Assembly: GCF_028735875.1 (NCBI RefSeq)
Contig: NZ_CP117834.1
Span: 3,522,001-3,586,000 of the forward strand
DNA: 64,000 bases
Direction: 5' to 3'
Source of the DNA: Shouchella hunanensis
GTDB lineage: Bacteria > Bacillota > Bacilli > Bacillales > Bacillaceae_D
Shown here: piece by piece, positions 27,042 to 35,836 of the stretch
Layout of the letters: each line of letters starts with the position of its first letter
How positions within the stretch are numbered: position 1 is the first letter of the stretch
The notes under the pieces: generated by a model
What the model was told of the DNA's origin: nothing
Seen by the model: only the letters and a program-made list of their open reading frames with translations
Databases searched by the model: none
Translations under genes and position numbers: made by a program

Positions 27042-27437
27042 CTAATGCTCTTTTAACAGTAAATTGAATTCCGCTCCTTTTGGATACAAGGTTGTGTATT
27101 TTTCATCCTCAGGGTGTAAGCAAGCAATTTTTACTCCATTAAGAAGATTGTTCGTTTTAAGCTCTTCTAGAATCGTTTGTGTTGCCTTCTCAACATCTAT
27201 AACATAGTTAAAGATGTTAGCTGTTCCACTACCTATATCTTCGCCATCACAAGCACCCTTTCTCGTCCAACCTAAACATTCATTTAAGAGATCTTCAACA
27301 TCATGACTCTTTTTCCTCTCTTCAGTATCGCCAATAGTCCCATAATGAATGACAAGCTCCTTCCCGTCTTTCCATACTTCCCAATCCAATTTTTCAACAT
27401 CAATTTGTTTCATCATTTTTATCACGTTTGAACTCAT
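27042..27437 (-). CDS. Uncharacterised 131-aa protein
   Basis: Soluble, acidic protein without signal or membrane segment. The segment WEVWKDGKELVIHYGTIGD resembles WGR-like small beta domains, but I cannot assign a family. Two Cys in the middle. AAGGG directly abuts the first ATG, so the true start may be the GTG or ATG a few codons later. No operon partner. Confidence 0.6.
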   Translation of the reverse strand: MSSNVIKMMKQIDVEKLDWEVWKDGKELVIHYGTIGDTEERKKSHDVEDLLNECLGWTRKGACDGEDIGSGTANIFNYVIDVEKATQTILEELKTNNLLNGVKIACLHPEDEKYTTLYPKGAEFNLLLKEH

Positions 27438-27582
27438 CCCTTAGTTTATTTTAGATCGATTATACAGTGAAGTCTCAATCATTAGTTTTGAAATTTCCAA
27501 AAAAATGCCCGATCAGGCTCGCTTTGTCCAAGCTTTTCATATGTAGTATGGAACAGATGAGAGATAGCGAAGTGGCTATGCG

Positions 27583-27717
27583 CTAGTTTCGAGATTTCGG
27601 TTCTTTACTTATCACTGATTTAAGTAAAGTAATCTCTGCCCTCTTTAAACGTCTGTTGAGTTTTTTTTCAAAATCTTTAACAAGAAGAAATAAACTCTCT
27701 TTGTTTGTCTGTCCCAT
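27583..27717 (-). CDS. Small 44-aa basic helical protein
   Basis: AAAAGGAGGCGAGT stands directly before ATG 27717. The product begins MGQTNKESLF and is a Lys/Arg-rich helix (DFEKKLNRRLKRAEITLLKS). A longer frame from 27777 lacks an RBS. No family recognised; the strong ribosome site is the main support. Confidence 0.5.
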   Translation of the reverse strand: MGQTNKESLFLLVKDFEKKLNRRLKRAEITLLKSVISKEPKSRN

Positions 27718-28068
27718 ACTCGCCTCCTTTTGCAGGCTAAGTAAATCATATGGGGAATATTGGTTACATTCAAGCAAAAGGTCGTTTCGCGCGTTGTATG
27801 CGTCTTCCGTTAAACGGAAAATAGGTATAAAAGTTGATTCTAGATTTATTCTGGTGTCATACAGTAAAGGCTATTGCTCAATTTTTATACGAAACTCATT
27901 GTTATGTGCATCTATGTTTTCGGTCTTTTTTTAGCAACATTTCTTTGGTATCATTTAAGAAAGGGTAAATGATTATCGAGTTAGCGACCATATTCTACAC
28001 TGTATAAATGTTTTTAGATAAAAATGTAACGTTTACAGACGTGATACTAAAGGTTTAGGTGATTAACA
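27718..28068. other. Intergenic stretch without a recognisable gene
   Basis: About 350 bp of AT-rich DNA. Short frames occur but none has an RBS, a recognisable domain or a hairpin-defined unit. Confidence 0.4.
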
Positions 28069-28233
28069 ATGGAAGGTATACAATTAGGCATTTCTCTTTT
28101 ACTGATGATTGCGTGCATCGTAGCTTTCTTCGCCTTAATAAGAATCATTGCGAATACACTTTTCCAAGAGTTCTTTTTTAATCTTATGAAAAAAATGATT
28201 CAAGTCTATCATAACGTTATTCGAAGTCGCTAA
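28069..28233 (+). CDS. Small 54-aa membrane protein
   Basis: ATG preceded by TTAGGTGATT. One strong membrane helix (GISLLLMIACIVAFFALI) is followed by an amphipathic, Phe-rich and basic C-terminus (LMKKMIQVYHNVI). Topology with a cationic tail resembles many small bacterial membrane proteins or type I toxins, but no antisense RNA was identified. No family assigned. Confidence 0.5.
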   Translation: MEGIQLGISLLLMIACIVAFFALIRIIANTLFQEFFFNLMKKMIQVYHNVIRSR

Positions 28234-28336
28234 TGCTTAGTAAGATTTTGTATGAAGAGCTTTTTTGCCTTCTACTCTGTTATATTTTTAGAATAGTTAA
28301 ACGATTAATGATTGTTAAAGAAGGGTGGTTAGATGC

Positions 28337-28861
28337 ATGAACAAAAAAGAAAGGTTACTAGAAGAATGTGAAACAAAGTTAGATGCACTATTAAAACGGA
28401 TTGATTCGATACCGGCAAGAAAAAGGTCTTTATCAATAGAAACAGACGCACGCGATAAAAATTTTCGTGATGTGGTAATGCATGTTTATGAATGGCAAGC
28501 GATGCTAGAGCAATGGTATTGTGAAGGGATGGATGGCGACACCCCCTCTATCCCAGCGCCTGGCTACAAGTGGCACAACCTGGCTTTACTTAATCAGCAA
28601 ATATGGACAAACTACCAAGACGTTTCTCTAAATCACGCATTAAAAAAATTAAAATTAAGTCATGCAAGAGTGATAAGCTTAATTGAACGGCATACCAACG
28701 AAGAGTTAATAACAAAAAAGACCTTCAAATGGACAAAAACAACAAATCTTTATACATATTTCGCGGCAAACACGTTCCAACATTATGAGTGGGCATTGAA
28801 ACAAAGTGAAGTCATTGCTGTGAAAATTGAAGAAGATATAAAAAGAAAGAAAATAAAGTAG
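28337..28861 (+). CDS. ClbS/DfsB-family four-helix protein (DUF1706)
   Basis: This 174-aa protein has ClbS/DfsB features: an N-terminal KKERLLEE helix, DVVMHVYEWQAMLEQW, a PGYKWHNLALLN segment and a C-terminal YTYFAANTFQHYEWALK. Relatives belong to the DinB-like metalloenzyme group; ClbS resists colibactin, but most members have no known role. GAAGGGTGG precedes ATG 28337. A GTG at 28325 overlaps that site. Followed by a terminator. Confidence 0.8.
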   Translation: MNKKERLLEECETKLDALLKRIDSIPARKRSLSIETDARDKNFRDVVMHVYEWQAMLEQWYCEGMDGDTPSIPAPGYKWHNLALLNQQIWTNYQDVSLNHALKKLKLSHARVISLIERHTNEELITKKTFKWTKTTNLYTYFAANTFQHYEWALKQSEVIAVKIEEDIKRKKIK

Positions 28862-28892
28862 CAAAGCGGCGAAATGCCGCTTTGCTTTTTGG
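28859..28892. terminator. Bidirectional terminator
   Basis: AGCAAAGCGGC, loop GAAAT, GCCGCTTTGCT, then TTTT, between the DUF1706 gene and the convergent GH32 operon. Confidence 0.85.
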
Positions 28893-30377
28893 TTAAGTGA
28901 CAACGGTTTTTAATAAGTAGCCTACGCTCTCTTCAAGCTGGACGTTGCCATTTAGCACAAATAATTCTGCTCCTATACTTGTTTCTTTCGGATAGATGCG
29001 ACTAGTAAGAACGGTTTCTCCATCATTTAGAAAGACTTCAATGGAAGAGCGATCTAAAAAGAGTTGTATGCGCACCTGTTCATTCCACGAAACAGGTGCT
29101 GTTCTTTTTCCTGTAACCCCCTCTCCAGATTGTGATCGATCGAGAGTAACAGTCTTTGTGTTGGAATCAAAGAAAAGCACGGTTTCTTCACTTCCGTCTT
29201 CTGCTTGCGCGAGTTTCAAGCCAAACCCTTCTGCCTTCGTTTGGTTAAGATTAATGGTGACTACTAGTTCGATTTTCTGTCCTTTGATTGGAAGTGCCCA
29301 CTTGTTCGCAACGTTTGTAGACGGAAGTTTAATTTCTTTCTCTCGTAATGCTACTAATTCTTCTACCGGCTTCATGTAAAGATGTCCGTTTTTTAACACT
29401 AGCTCTCTTGGAAGTGTTAATGCACCAGCCCAGCCCTCCTTTTGACTTGGCATTGGTGATTCCCACATATCCATCCAGCCAATCGCAATTCTCCTGTTTT
29501 TCCCATCTTGAAAGGTTTGAACAGCATAAAAATCGTGGCCGTAATCAAGTTCTTTAAATGAACCTCTTTCAAATTGATTTTTTTGATAATGACCAACGAA
29601 ATATCCAGTTTGATGATGGTTATGATAGCGGTCGCCTTCTGCTTCAATACCTTGTGGCGAAAGCAATAGAACGTGCTCGTCACCTAGTGGGAAGAAGTCG
29701 GGACATTCCCACATATAACCTTCATTTTCACCGTTGTGCTTAGCTAATACCCCCTCATAGGACCAGGTTTCTAATTGATCAGATTGATAGAGCAGCACTT
29801 GACCGCATCCCTCTTCTGTTGAGCCAACAACCATCTTCCAGCTTCCGTTTTCTTTCCACACTTTTGGATCGCGAAAATGATGCTGCATGCCTTCGGGTTG
29901 TTTTGGAATAACTGGATTTTGGCTGCTTTTATCAAAACGAACGCCATCCATACTACGAGCCATATTTTGATTTTGATAAAACTCATCTCTTTCCCTGTTT
30001 ATCACATTATGGCCAGTATATAGTAAGGTGAGGACACCATTGTCATCAACTGCACTGCCGGAAAAGCAACCACTTTGGTCGCAGTGATCACCTGGAGCAA
30101 GTGCGATTGGCAAATGGTTCCAGTGGACTAAGTCATCACTTACAGCATGACCCCAGTGCATTGGGCCGTGCGTTGGATCATAAGGGTGGTGTTGATAAAA
30201 CACATGGTATTGATTGTTAAAATAAATAAGTCCGTTTGGGTCGTTCATCCATCCCGATGGTGCCATTAGATGGAAGCCCAGTCGATAGGTTGCTTTTGAT
30301 AAATCTCTTGTATGAACATAGTCGGTTGCTTCTTTTACGCGGTCAGCGTGGTTTTTTATTTCTTTAACATGCTTCAA
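28893..30377 (-). CDS. Cytoplasmic GH32: sucrose-6-phosphate hydrolase / beta-fructosidase
   Basis: This 494-aa glycoside hydrolase family 32 enzyme has the three catalytic blocks: WMNDPNG (nucleophile Asp46), FRDPKV (transition-state Asp) and WECPDFF (acid/base Glu). The five-bladed propeller is followed by the usual beta-sandwich. No signal peptide, so it acts inside the cell, probably splitting imported fructo-oligosaccharides or sucrose. TTG start with AGGAGG ten bases upstream. It is the last gene of the fructan operon. Sucrose-6-phosphate is less likely as substrate here, since import is by ABC rather than PTS. Confidence 0.9.
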   Translation of the reverse strand: MKHVKEIKNHADRVKEATDYVHTRDLSKATYRLGFHLMAPSGWMNDPNGLIYFNNQYHVFYQHHPYDPTHGPMHWGHAVSDDLVHWNHLPIALAPGDHCDQSGCFSGSAVDDNGVLTLLYTGHNVINRERDEFYQNQNMARSMDGVRFDKSSQNPVIPKQPEGMQHHFRDPKVWKENGSWKMVVGSTEEGCGQVLLYQSDQLETWSYEGVLAKHNGENEGYMWECPDFFPLGDEHVLLLSPQGIEAEGDRYHNHHQTGYFVGHYQKNQFERGSFKELDYGHDFYAVQTFQDGKNRRIAIGWMDMWESPMPSQKEGWAGALTLPRELVLKNGHLYMKPVEELVALREKEIKLPSTNVANKWALPIKGQKIELVVTINLNQTKAEGFGLKLAQAEDGSEETVLFFDSNTKTVTLDRSQSGEGVTGKRTAPVSWNEQVRIQLFLDRSSIEVFLNDGETVLTSRIYPKETSIGAELFVLNGNVQLEESVGYLLKTVVT

Positions 30378-30391
30378 GAGTACAGGTCCTC

Positions 30392-32227
30392 CTATTTTGA
30401 AATGTAGAGTCGGATTGTTTTTTCTAGTTCCTGTGAATCATTTGTTACAACAATCTCTGTGACTCCTTCGGTTAAAGCTTTAATGACTACTCCCTCATTG
30501 GTTTCGTTTATAATGTTCACGATGCTACTATTTGTGCTTTTCCACGTTAAAGTTTCAGCACTAGCATCTTCGAAATCGGGCTTGTGAGCAGCAAATAGCG
30601 ACAACTGCTCCCCTACTTTCAAACGAGCTTGATCAACATTTGTCACAAGTCGCTCAAATGTTCCTTCTTCTGGTGGCTGTCTCCATACATTATGAAAATA
30701 GGTAAATGTAGATTCTGACACATGTATGCTACCGCCATCGGCATACCATTCAATTCCATCATTCGTAGGATCTGTGTAAATAAGAGAGGTAAAAACGATT
30801 TCACCATCATTTATGAATAACTCAATAGATGACTCATCAACTAAAGCGGTGAGTTTCACTTGTCTCCTACTTGCTTTATAATCGGTTTCATATCGTCTTC
30901 CAAATGAAAACTGTTCACCATTTCGATCAATAATTGTCTCTAAACCAGCGTTTGTTCGATCAAGAAAGATTTTATTATAAGCAGCATCAATACCAACGAG
31001 TGATTCAATTCCGTCTCCATGCCGTAGCCGCAAGCCAAATTCAGTTAATTCATCCCATGTAACGGTTGCTTCATAGCGATAGGTTGTTCCTGAAACTTGT
31101 AGTGGTAAAGCCGTCTCTTCATTCACATAGAAGGGCTCGATCTGCTCCTGTTTAGCTGATAGTTCATCTAGCCAACGAATCGGCTGTTGAGTAAGGCGGA
31201 TCTGCCCTTGTTGATTTGTAACTAAGCTCAATTCTCTTGGAATGGACATAGCACCCATCCAAGGGTCAGTTGGTGATTGATATGGATAGCGCCAGTTTGC
31301 CATCCATCCAAGCCAAATGATTTGATTGTCTTCTGTATTTGAAAACGTTTGTGCCGCATAAAAATCTTGGCCGAAGTCTGTGAGTAGAACTTCTTCTGGA
31401 TCATGATCGTTTGTAAATGTAGTGCCATCAAATTCACCGATAAAGTACTGAGCTGTCGAACCATTTGTTTCCTCGTTGTCCCCTACACTCACATGGAGTA
31501 CCCACTTCTCATTTTCGCTATCCCCATCTACTGGTAAGCGGAAAAGATCAGGGCACTCCCAGACAGCAACGTGAGAACCTTCTCCATCACCAAAGCGACT
31601 GGCGTACGTCCAATCGATTAAATTTTCCGATTGATAAAACGTAACCGACTTATCTGTAGACACGACCATCACCCATTGTGACGTCTCCTTATGCCAAAAT
31701 ACTTTTGGGTCTCGAAAATCTTTTATACCCGGATTTTCAATAACCGGATTTCCATTATACCGCTCCCACGTTCGTCCATGATCTTGACTGTACGCAATTG
31801 ATTGAGCCTCACCGCCCTCTGTATTCGTGTATATAGCAACAAGTCCGGCTTTTCCTTTAAATAAGCCAGAAGAATCTTCGTGATCAACAACGACACTCCC
31901 AGAAAGTGCTTGCCCGAGTTCATCGTGTTCCAAGGCAATGGGCATATGATTCCAGTGAAGTAAATCGCTACTTATTGCATGTGCCCACGTCCCGTTTTTT
32001 TGATGAAACAAATGGTATTCTCCTTCATAATAGACCAGTCCATTGGGATCAGCTAAATTTCCAGTTGGAGTTGAAAAATGAAACTGTGGTCGATATGGCT
32101 CTGTATAATACGCTCTGTCTTCACTTAATGAATGAAGCATCGGATCAACTTCCTCTCCTTTTACTGTGCAGCCCATTAGAAAAAATAGGGGAAGAATAAG
32201 TGTCATTAGTCGCATAGGTTTACCCAC
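30392..32227 (-). CDS. Lipoprotein GH32 levanase/fructanase with C-terminal Ig-like domain
   Basis: This 611-aa protein has a lipoprotein signal (lipobox LFFLMGC, Cys20). A GH32 catalytic module follows with LADPNG (nucleophile Asp60), FRDPKV and WECPD. Then come the beta-sandwich (to about 500) and a Big2-type Ig-like domain (about 520-611, TWKSTNSSIVNI). Held on the outer face of the membrane, it would cut levan or inulin into fragments for the ABC importer encoded just upstream. In the nucleophile motif Ala replaces the usual Asn (LADPNG for MNDPNG). GTG start abuts the previous stop; ATG 32215 is an alternative start. Confidence 0.88.
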   Translation of the reverse strand: MGKPMRLMTLILPLFFLMGCTVKGEEVDPMLHSLSEDRAYYTEPYRPQFHFSTPTGNLADPNGLVYYEGEYHLFHQKNGTWAHAISSDLLHWNHMPIALEHDELGQALSGSVVVDHEDSSGLFKGKAGLVAIYTNTEGGEAQSIAYSQDHGRTWERYNGNPVIENPGIKDFRDPKVFWHKETSQWVMVVSTDKSVTFYQSENLIDWTYASRFGDGEGSHVAVWECPDLFRLPVDGDSENEKWVLHVSVGDNEETNGSTAQYFIGEFDGTTFTNDHDPEEVLLTDFGQDFYAAQTFSNTEDNQIIWLGWMANWRYPYQSPTDPWMGAMSIPRELSLVTNQQGQIRLTQQPIRWLDELSAKQEQIEPFYVNEETALPLQVSGTTYRYEATVTWDELTEFGLRLRHGDGIESLVGIDAAYNKIFLDRTNAGLETIIDRNGEQFSFGRRYETDYKASRRQVKLTALVDESSIELFINDGEIVFTSLIYTDPTNDGIEWYADGGSIHVSESTFTYFHNVWRQPPEEGTFERLVTNVDQARLKVGEQLSLFAAHKPDFEDASAETLTWKSTNSSIVNIINETNEGVVIKALTEGVTEIVVTNDSQELEKTIRLYISK

Positions 32228-33832
32228 TTAGTCAGCAACCTGACTATGGAAACGATCAAATGCCTCTTGTCGAATGGACATAACTTCTTTAAGTCCCATG
32301 TCGTCAAGCTGACTCACATACGCACCCCACTCATCTTCTACGCCACCCTCCATCAGCCAGCGGGCATAATTTCGATTCACTAAGTCCATAATATCGGTTT
32401 CAATGTAATTTAATCGATCCAACTCTTCTTCCGTCATAAATACATTTGGATAATTTTCTTCCCAAATGTACTCACGATAATAAGTTTCAATATCTTCTAA
32501 ACGTTTCTTGGCTCGTGGTTCCATATCGACTACGGTACCAAAGTGCTCTTCAAGAACGACGGATGGCCCCATTGGTGCTACCCGCTCTCGGTATTCTCCC
32601 ATCGTTGTTCCTTCTGGCAAATCGATGTTTACAAGCATGCCATTTTCATCTTCTTCATAAATCTCACCAATTGGACCCCAATTAATTTGGGCGGACAACT
32701 TTGGATCATAAAGTTGATCAACCCATCGCATGGTTAATTCCGGATTTTCATTCGCAGATGTAATAACAAAGGCACTTCGATGATGTTCTTGATGGTTCGA
32801 TCGACCATACATGCGATGACCATTAGGTCCCTCTAGTGGTCCGAGTAGTGTGTAATCATCTGCACGATCAAGACCGACAACGGATTCAATTTCCCAGAAC
32901 AAGAAAGCGCCAAGTGGGTTTGGATCTTGCTTTCCTTTAGCGAGAAATTGACCCGTATCTTGAGTGAACACTTCCTGATCAATAAGGCCCTCTTTAAACC
33001 ATTCATGAAAATAAGCAATTGCTTCCTTATACTCTTCTTGAATAGCAGTAAAAATAACCTCTTGGTCTTTGACGACAAGCTTATTCGGATTATCAGGAAG
33101 GCCAAAAGCCGCGAAAAAGTCCCCTAAATAGCCTTGAAAGCCATCATTTGGTGTTAAACTTAACACTTCATCAGCAGAACCACTGCCGTTTACATCCTGA
33201 TCTTGAAAGGCCTGTAATGCTTCTTTCAAATCATCCAACGTAACGGGTTGATCAAGGCCTACTTCATCTAACCACGTTTGATTAATCGCGGTAAAATTTG
33301 CGAATGGAACGAGGCCCATTTCTTCTACCCTTGGCAATGAATAAATATGACCGTCTGGCGCAGTTAAAACAGCAAGCAATTCAGGGCGAGCGTCTAATAT
33401 AGATTGTAAATTGGGTGCATATTCTTCAATTAGTCCCTCTAAAGGGATGATAGCTCCATCTCTGCCGTATCGAACGAGGTCATAATCGCTAAAGCCAGCG
33501 TTGTAAAAGGCATCTGGCAAATCATTACTGGCTAGCATTAAATTCTTTCGTTCCACATAGCCATCACCCGGAATGTTATTCCAGTTAATTGAGACATTTG
33601 TTTCTTCTTCTAAACGTTGAAAAATGGTCATTTCATCAAAATCTGGTGCAAGAGTAGATTTTGGTGAAACAAAGGTTAAGGAAACATCCACTCCTTCATC
33701 TACTAGCGGCAACCCTTCATGATGAAAATCCACTCGTTCTGCATTAACATTTTCGTCTCCTGTTGTCTCGCTACCATTACAGGCTACTAGCGCAAGTGTT
33801 GCCACACATGTGAAGCCAATCATTTTTTTCAT
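32228..33832 (-). CDS. ABC transporter substrate-binding lipoprotein (family 1, LplA-like)
   Basis: This 534-aa lipoprotein (lipobox ALVAC) is of the long oligosaccharide-binding type associated with LplB/LplC permeases. AAGGGGGATAAG precedes the start. It lies between the permeases and the lipoprotein GH32, so it likely binds fructo-oligosaccharides released at the cell surface. No ATPase gene is in the operon; such systems in Bacillus use a shared ATPase such as MsmX. Ligand is inferred from the two GH32 genes. Confidence 0.88.
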   Translation of the reverse strand: MKKMIGFTCVATLALVACNGSETTGDENVNAERVDFHHEGLPLVDEGVDVSLTFVSPKSTLAPDFDEMTIFQRLEEETNVSINWNNIPGDGYVERKNLMLASNDLPDAFYNAGFSDYDLVRYGRDGAIIPLEGLIEEYAPNLQSILDARPELLAVLTAPDGHIYSLPRVEEMGLVPFANFTAINQTWLDEVGLDQPVTLDDLKEALQAFQDQDVNGSGSADEVLSLTPNDGFQGYLGDFFAAFGLPDNPNKLVVKDQEVIFTAIQEEYKEAIAYFHEWFKEGLIDQEVFTQDTGQFLAKGKQDPNPLGAFLFWEIESVVGLDRADDYTLLGPLEGPNGHRMYGRSNHQEHHRSAFVITSANENPELTMRWVDQLYDPKLSAQINWGPIGEIYEEDENGMLVNIDLPEGTTMGEYRERVAPMGPSVVLEEHFGTVVDMEPRAKKRLEDIETYYREYIWEENYPNVFMTEEELDRLNYIETDIMDLVNRNYARWLMEGGVEDEWGAYVSQLDDMGLKEVMSIRQEAFDRFHSQVAD

Positions 33833-33850
33833 CTTCTTATCCCCCTTTTA

Positions 33851-34741
33851 TTACCCCTTAATGGAACCGATCATGACGCCTTTCACAAAATACTTTTGCA
33901 AAAATGGATATAAAATTAATAGCGGAATTGATGACACGATAATAACACCATATTTAATTTGCTCCGCTACCGCTAACTGCGCTTGATTAGACTCAATATC
34001 GCCAATCATTTGACTAGATACTTCACTTTGTATAAGCAAGTTGCGCAAAATTAACTGCAATGGATACAATGAATCATTATTTAAATAAATTAGCGCATCA
34101 AAAAACGAGTTCCAATGTGTGACAACATGAAAGAGCACCATTACGGCGATAATTGGTTTTGAAAGTGGAACCACAATCTTAGAAAAAAATTTCAAATCGT
34201 TGCACCCATCGATTTGTGCCGCTTCTAACATGTCTTTAGGAATAGACGTTTGGAAAAACGTTCTGCAAATAATGACATTCCATAGTCCTACCGCATTTGG
34301 AATTACCATTGCCCAAACGGTATTCACCATCCCAAGATCACGAACAACTAAATACGTTGGGATCATGCCTCCATGAAAAAAAAGCGTGATAAGTAGAAAA
34401 ATCATTATGACGTTACGACCAACTAAATCTGTTCGAGAAAGTGCGTAACCAGCCGTTATTGTTAGCGTCACACTAATAGCGGTTCCAAGTGATGAGTAGA
34501 GAAAGGTATTTTTAAATCCATTCCAAATACCAGGGTCACTGAAAATACGTTCATAACCATCAAATGTGATCCCCTTTGGCAAAAAAAGTACATCTCCAGC
34601 AAAAATACGATTGGGATCACTAATAGAAGCGATTAAGATAAAATAGAGCGGATACAAAACAAGTAGGCAGCCAAGTGTTAAGAGCGTGACATTCACCGCA
34701 TCAAATGCTTTGTCTCCCTTTGTTCGATTTAGTGGATTCAT
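33851..34741 (-). CDS. ABC sugar permease, LplC/YtcP-type
   Basis: This 296-aa inner-membrane permease has six predicted spans and the EAA loop (LEAAQIDGCNDLKFFSKIV) that contacts the ATPase, of the MalG/carbohydrate uptake class 1 family. GAGAGGAGC precedes ATG. It forms a heterodimer with the 317-aa permease encoded 15 bp upstream. Part of the fructan import system. Confidence 0.9.
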   Translation of the reverse strand: MNPLNRTKGDKAFDAVNVTLLTLGCLLVLYPLYFILIASISDPNRIFAGDVLFLPKGITFDGYERIFSDPGIWNGFKNTFLYSSLGTAISVTLTITAGYALSRTDLVGRNVIMIFLLITLFFHGGMIPTYLVVRDLGMVNTVWAMVIPNAVGLWNVIICRTFFQTSIPKDMLEAAQIDGCNDLKFFSKIVVPLSKPIIAVMVLFHVVTHWNSFFDALIYLNNDSLYPLQLILRNLLIQSEVSSQMIGDIESNQAQLAVAEQIKYGVIIVSSIPLLILYPFLQKYFVKGVMIGSIKG

Positions 34742-34756
34742 AGTTTCAGCTCCTCT

Positions 34757-35710
34757 CTACCACAGGCTATTTTCTGACACTTTGCGTGCAATTTGATTTA
34801 CCGTAACAAGTAAAATTAAATTAATGACGGAATTAAACAAACCAACCGCCGTACCAAAGCTGTATTGGGCTTGTTGGATACCTACTTCATAAACGTAGGT
34901 AGCAATAATATTCGATGATTCTTTATTTAAAGGCGTTTGCATTAATAGCGCTTTTTCAAAGCCGAGATTCATTAAATTTCCAAGAGCTAGAATGAGCATA
35001 ATAATGGATACAGGCATTATGGCAGGTATGTCGATGTGCAACACACGCTTGAGCTTACTTGCACCATCCATGACAGCTGCTTCATGTAGCGACGGGTCAA
35101 CACCTGCAAGTGCAGCAAGATAAATAATGGCTGCAAACCCCGTTCCTTGCCATACTCCTGAAAAAACATAAAGCGTTTTAAACCATTCTGGGCTAGCCAT
35201 GAAATTGATCGGTTCTCCACCAAAAAGAACGATGAAGTGATTAATCAATCCACTTGAAGGTGACAAAAAAACAAATAGAATCCCGACTAGTACGACAACA
35301 GAAATGAAATGAGGAGCATACACAATGGTTTGAATAAAACGACGGTACTTTGTACTAATGAGCATGTTTAACATTAGAGCGAGAATGATAGGCAACGGAA
35401 AGCCAACTGCTAATTCATACAAACTCAGCACGAGAGTGTTCTCTATAATTTCCCAAAATTGATAAGATTGAAAAAATCGAACAAAATGATCCCACCCTAC
35501 CCATTCGCTACCCCATATCCCTAAGCTCGGTAAATAATCTTTGAATGCAATTTGCAACCCGTACATTGGATAATATTTGAATACTAAGAAATAGAACAGC
35601 GTTGGTGCAAGCAATAAGTAAAGTTGCCAATTCCGAAGCAATCGTTTATGTAACCGCGGTTTTCTAGTCTTAATAGACACAATTCGAGGTTGCTTTTGAT
35701 AAGTTGCCAC
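34757..35710 (-). CDS. ABC sugar permease, LplB-type
   Basis: This 317-aa permease has six predicted spans and the EAA motif LHEAAVMDGASKLKR. It is the MalF-like partner of the next gene. GTG start with AAAGGTGG eight bases upstream. It is the first gene of the five-gene fructan operon, so its upstream DNA carries the promoter, two tandem operators and a cre site. Confidence 0.9.
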   Translation of the reverse strand: MATYQKQPRIVSIKTRKPRLHKRLLRNWQLYLLLAPTLFYFLVFKYYPMYGLQIAFKDYLPSLGIWGSEWVGWDHFVRFFQSYQFWEIIENTLVLSLYELAVGFPLPIILALMLNMLISTKYRRFIQTIVYAPHFISVVVLVGILFVFLSPSSGLINHFIVLFGGEPINFMASPEWFKTLYVFSGVWQGTGFAAIIYLAALAGVDPSLHEAAVMDGASKLKRVLHIDIPAIMPVSIIMLILALGNLMNLGFEKALLMQTPLNKESSNIIATYVYEVGIQQAQYSFGTAVGLFNSVINLILLVTVNQIARKVSENSLW

Positions 35711-35734
35711 CGCATAACCACCTTTCTACATCAT

Positions 35735-35748
35735 TAAAAGCGTTTTCA
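35735..35748 (-). promoter_or_regulatory. CcpA cre site of the fructan operon
   Basis: On the minus strand TGAAAACGCTTTTA matches the cre consensus TGWAANCGNTNWCA in 13 of 14 positions. It lies just after the predicted transcription start, so CcpA would block initiation or elongation when preferred sugars are present. Confidence 0.7.
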
Positions 35749-35755
35749 TAAATCG

Positions 35756-35794
35756 ATTTTATGTCAACCGGTTTCATATGTCAACCGGTTTCAT
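35756..35794 (-). promoter_or_regulatory. Fructan operon promoter made of two tandem 17-bp LacI operators
   Basis: Two identical 17-bp units (35761-35777 and 35778-35794), each with core AACCGGTT, lie end to end. On the minus strand TTGACA (35784-35779) in the first unit is the -35. The second unit fills exactly the 17-bp spacer, and TAAAAT (35761-35756) is the -10. Repressor on either unit would cover the promoter. Confidence 0.8.
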
Positions 35795-35836
35795 AAAAAA
35801 TAAAAAAGAAAACCACATTAAGCGGTCTTATTTTCA

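Noticed and set aside
27656-27934. 92-codon plus-strand frame opposite the 44-aa gene
   Set aside because: No RBS and no recognisable domain; the opposite strand has AGGAGG before its start.
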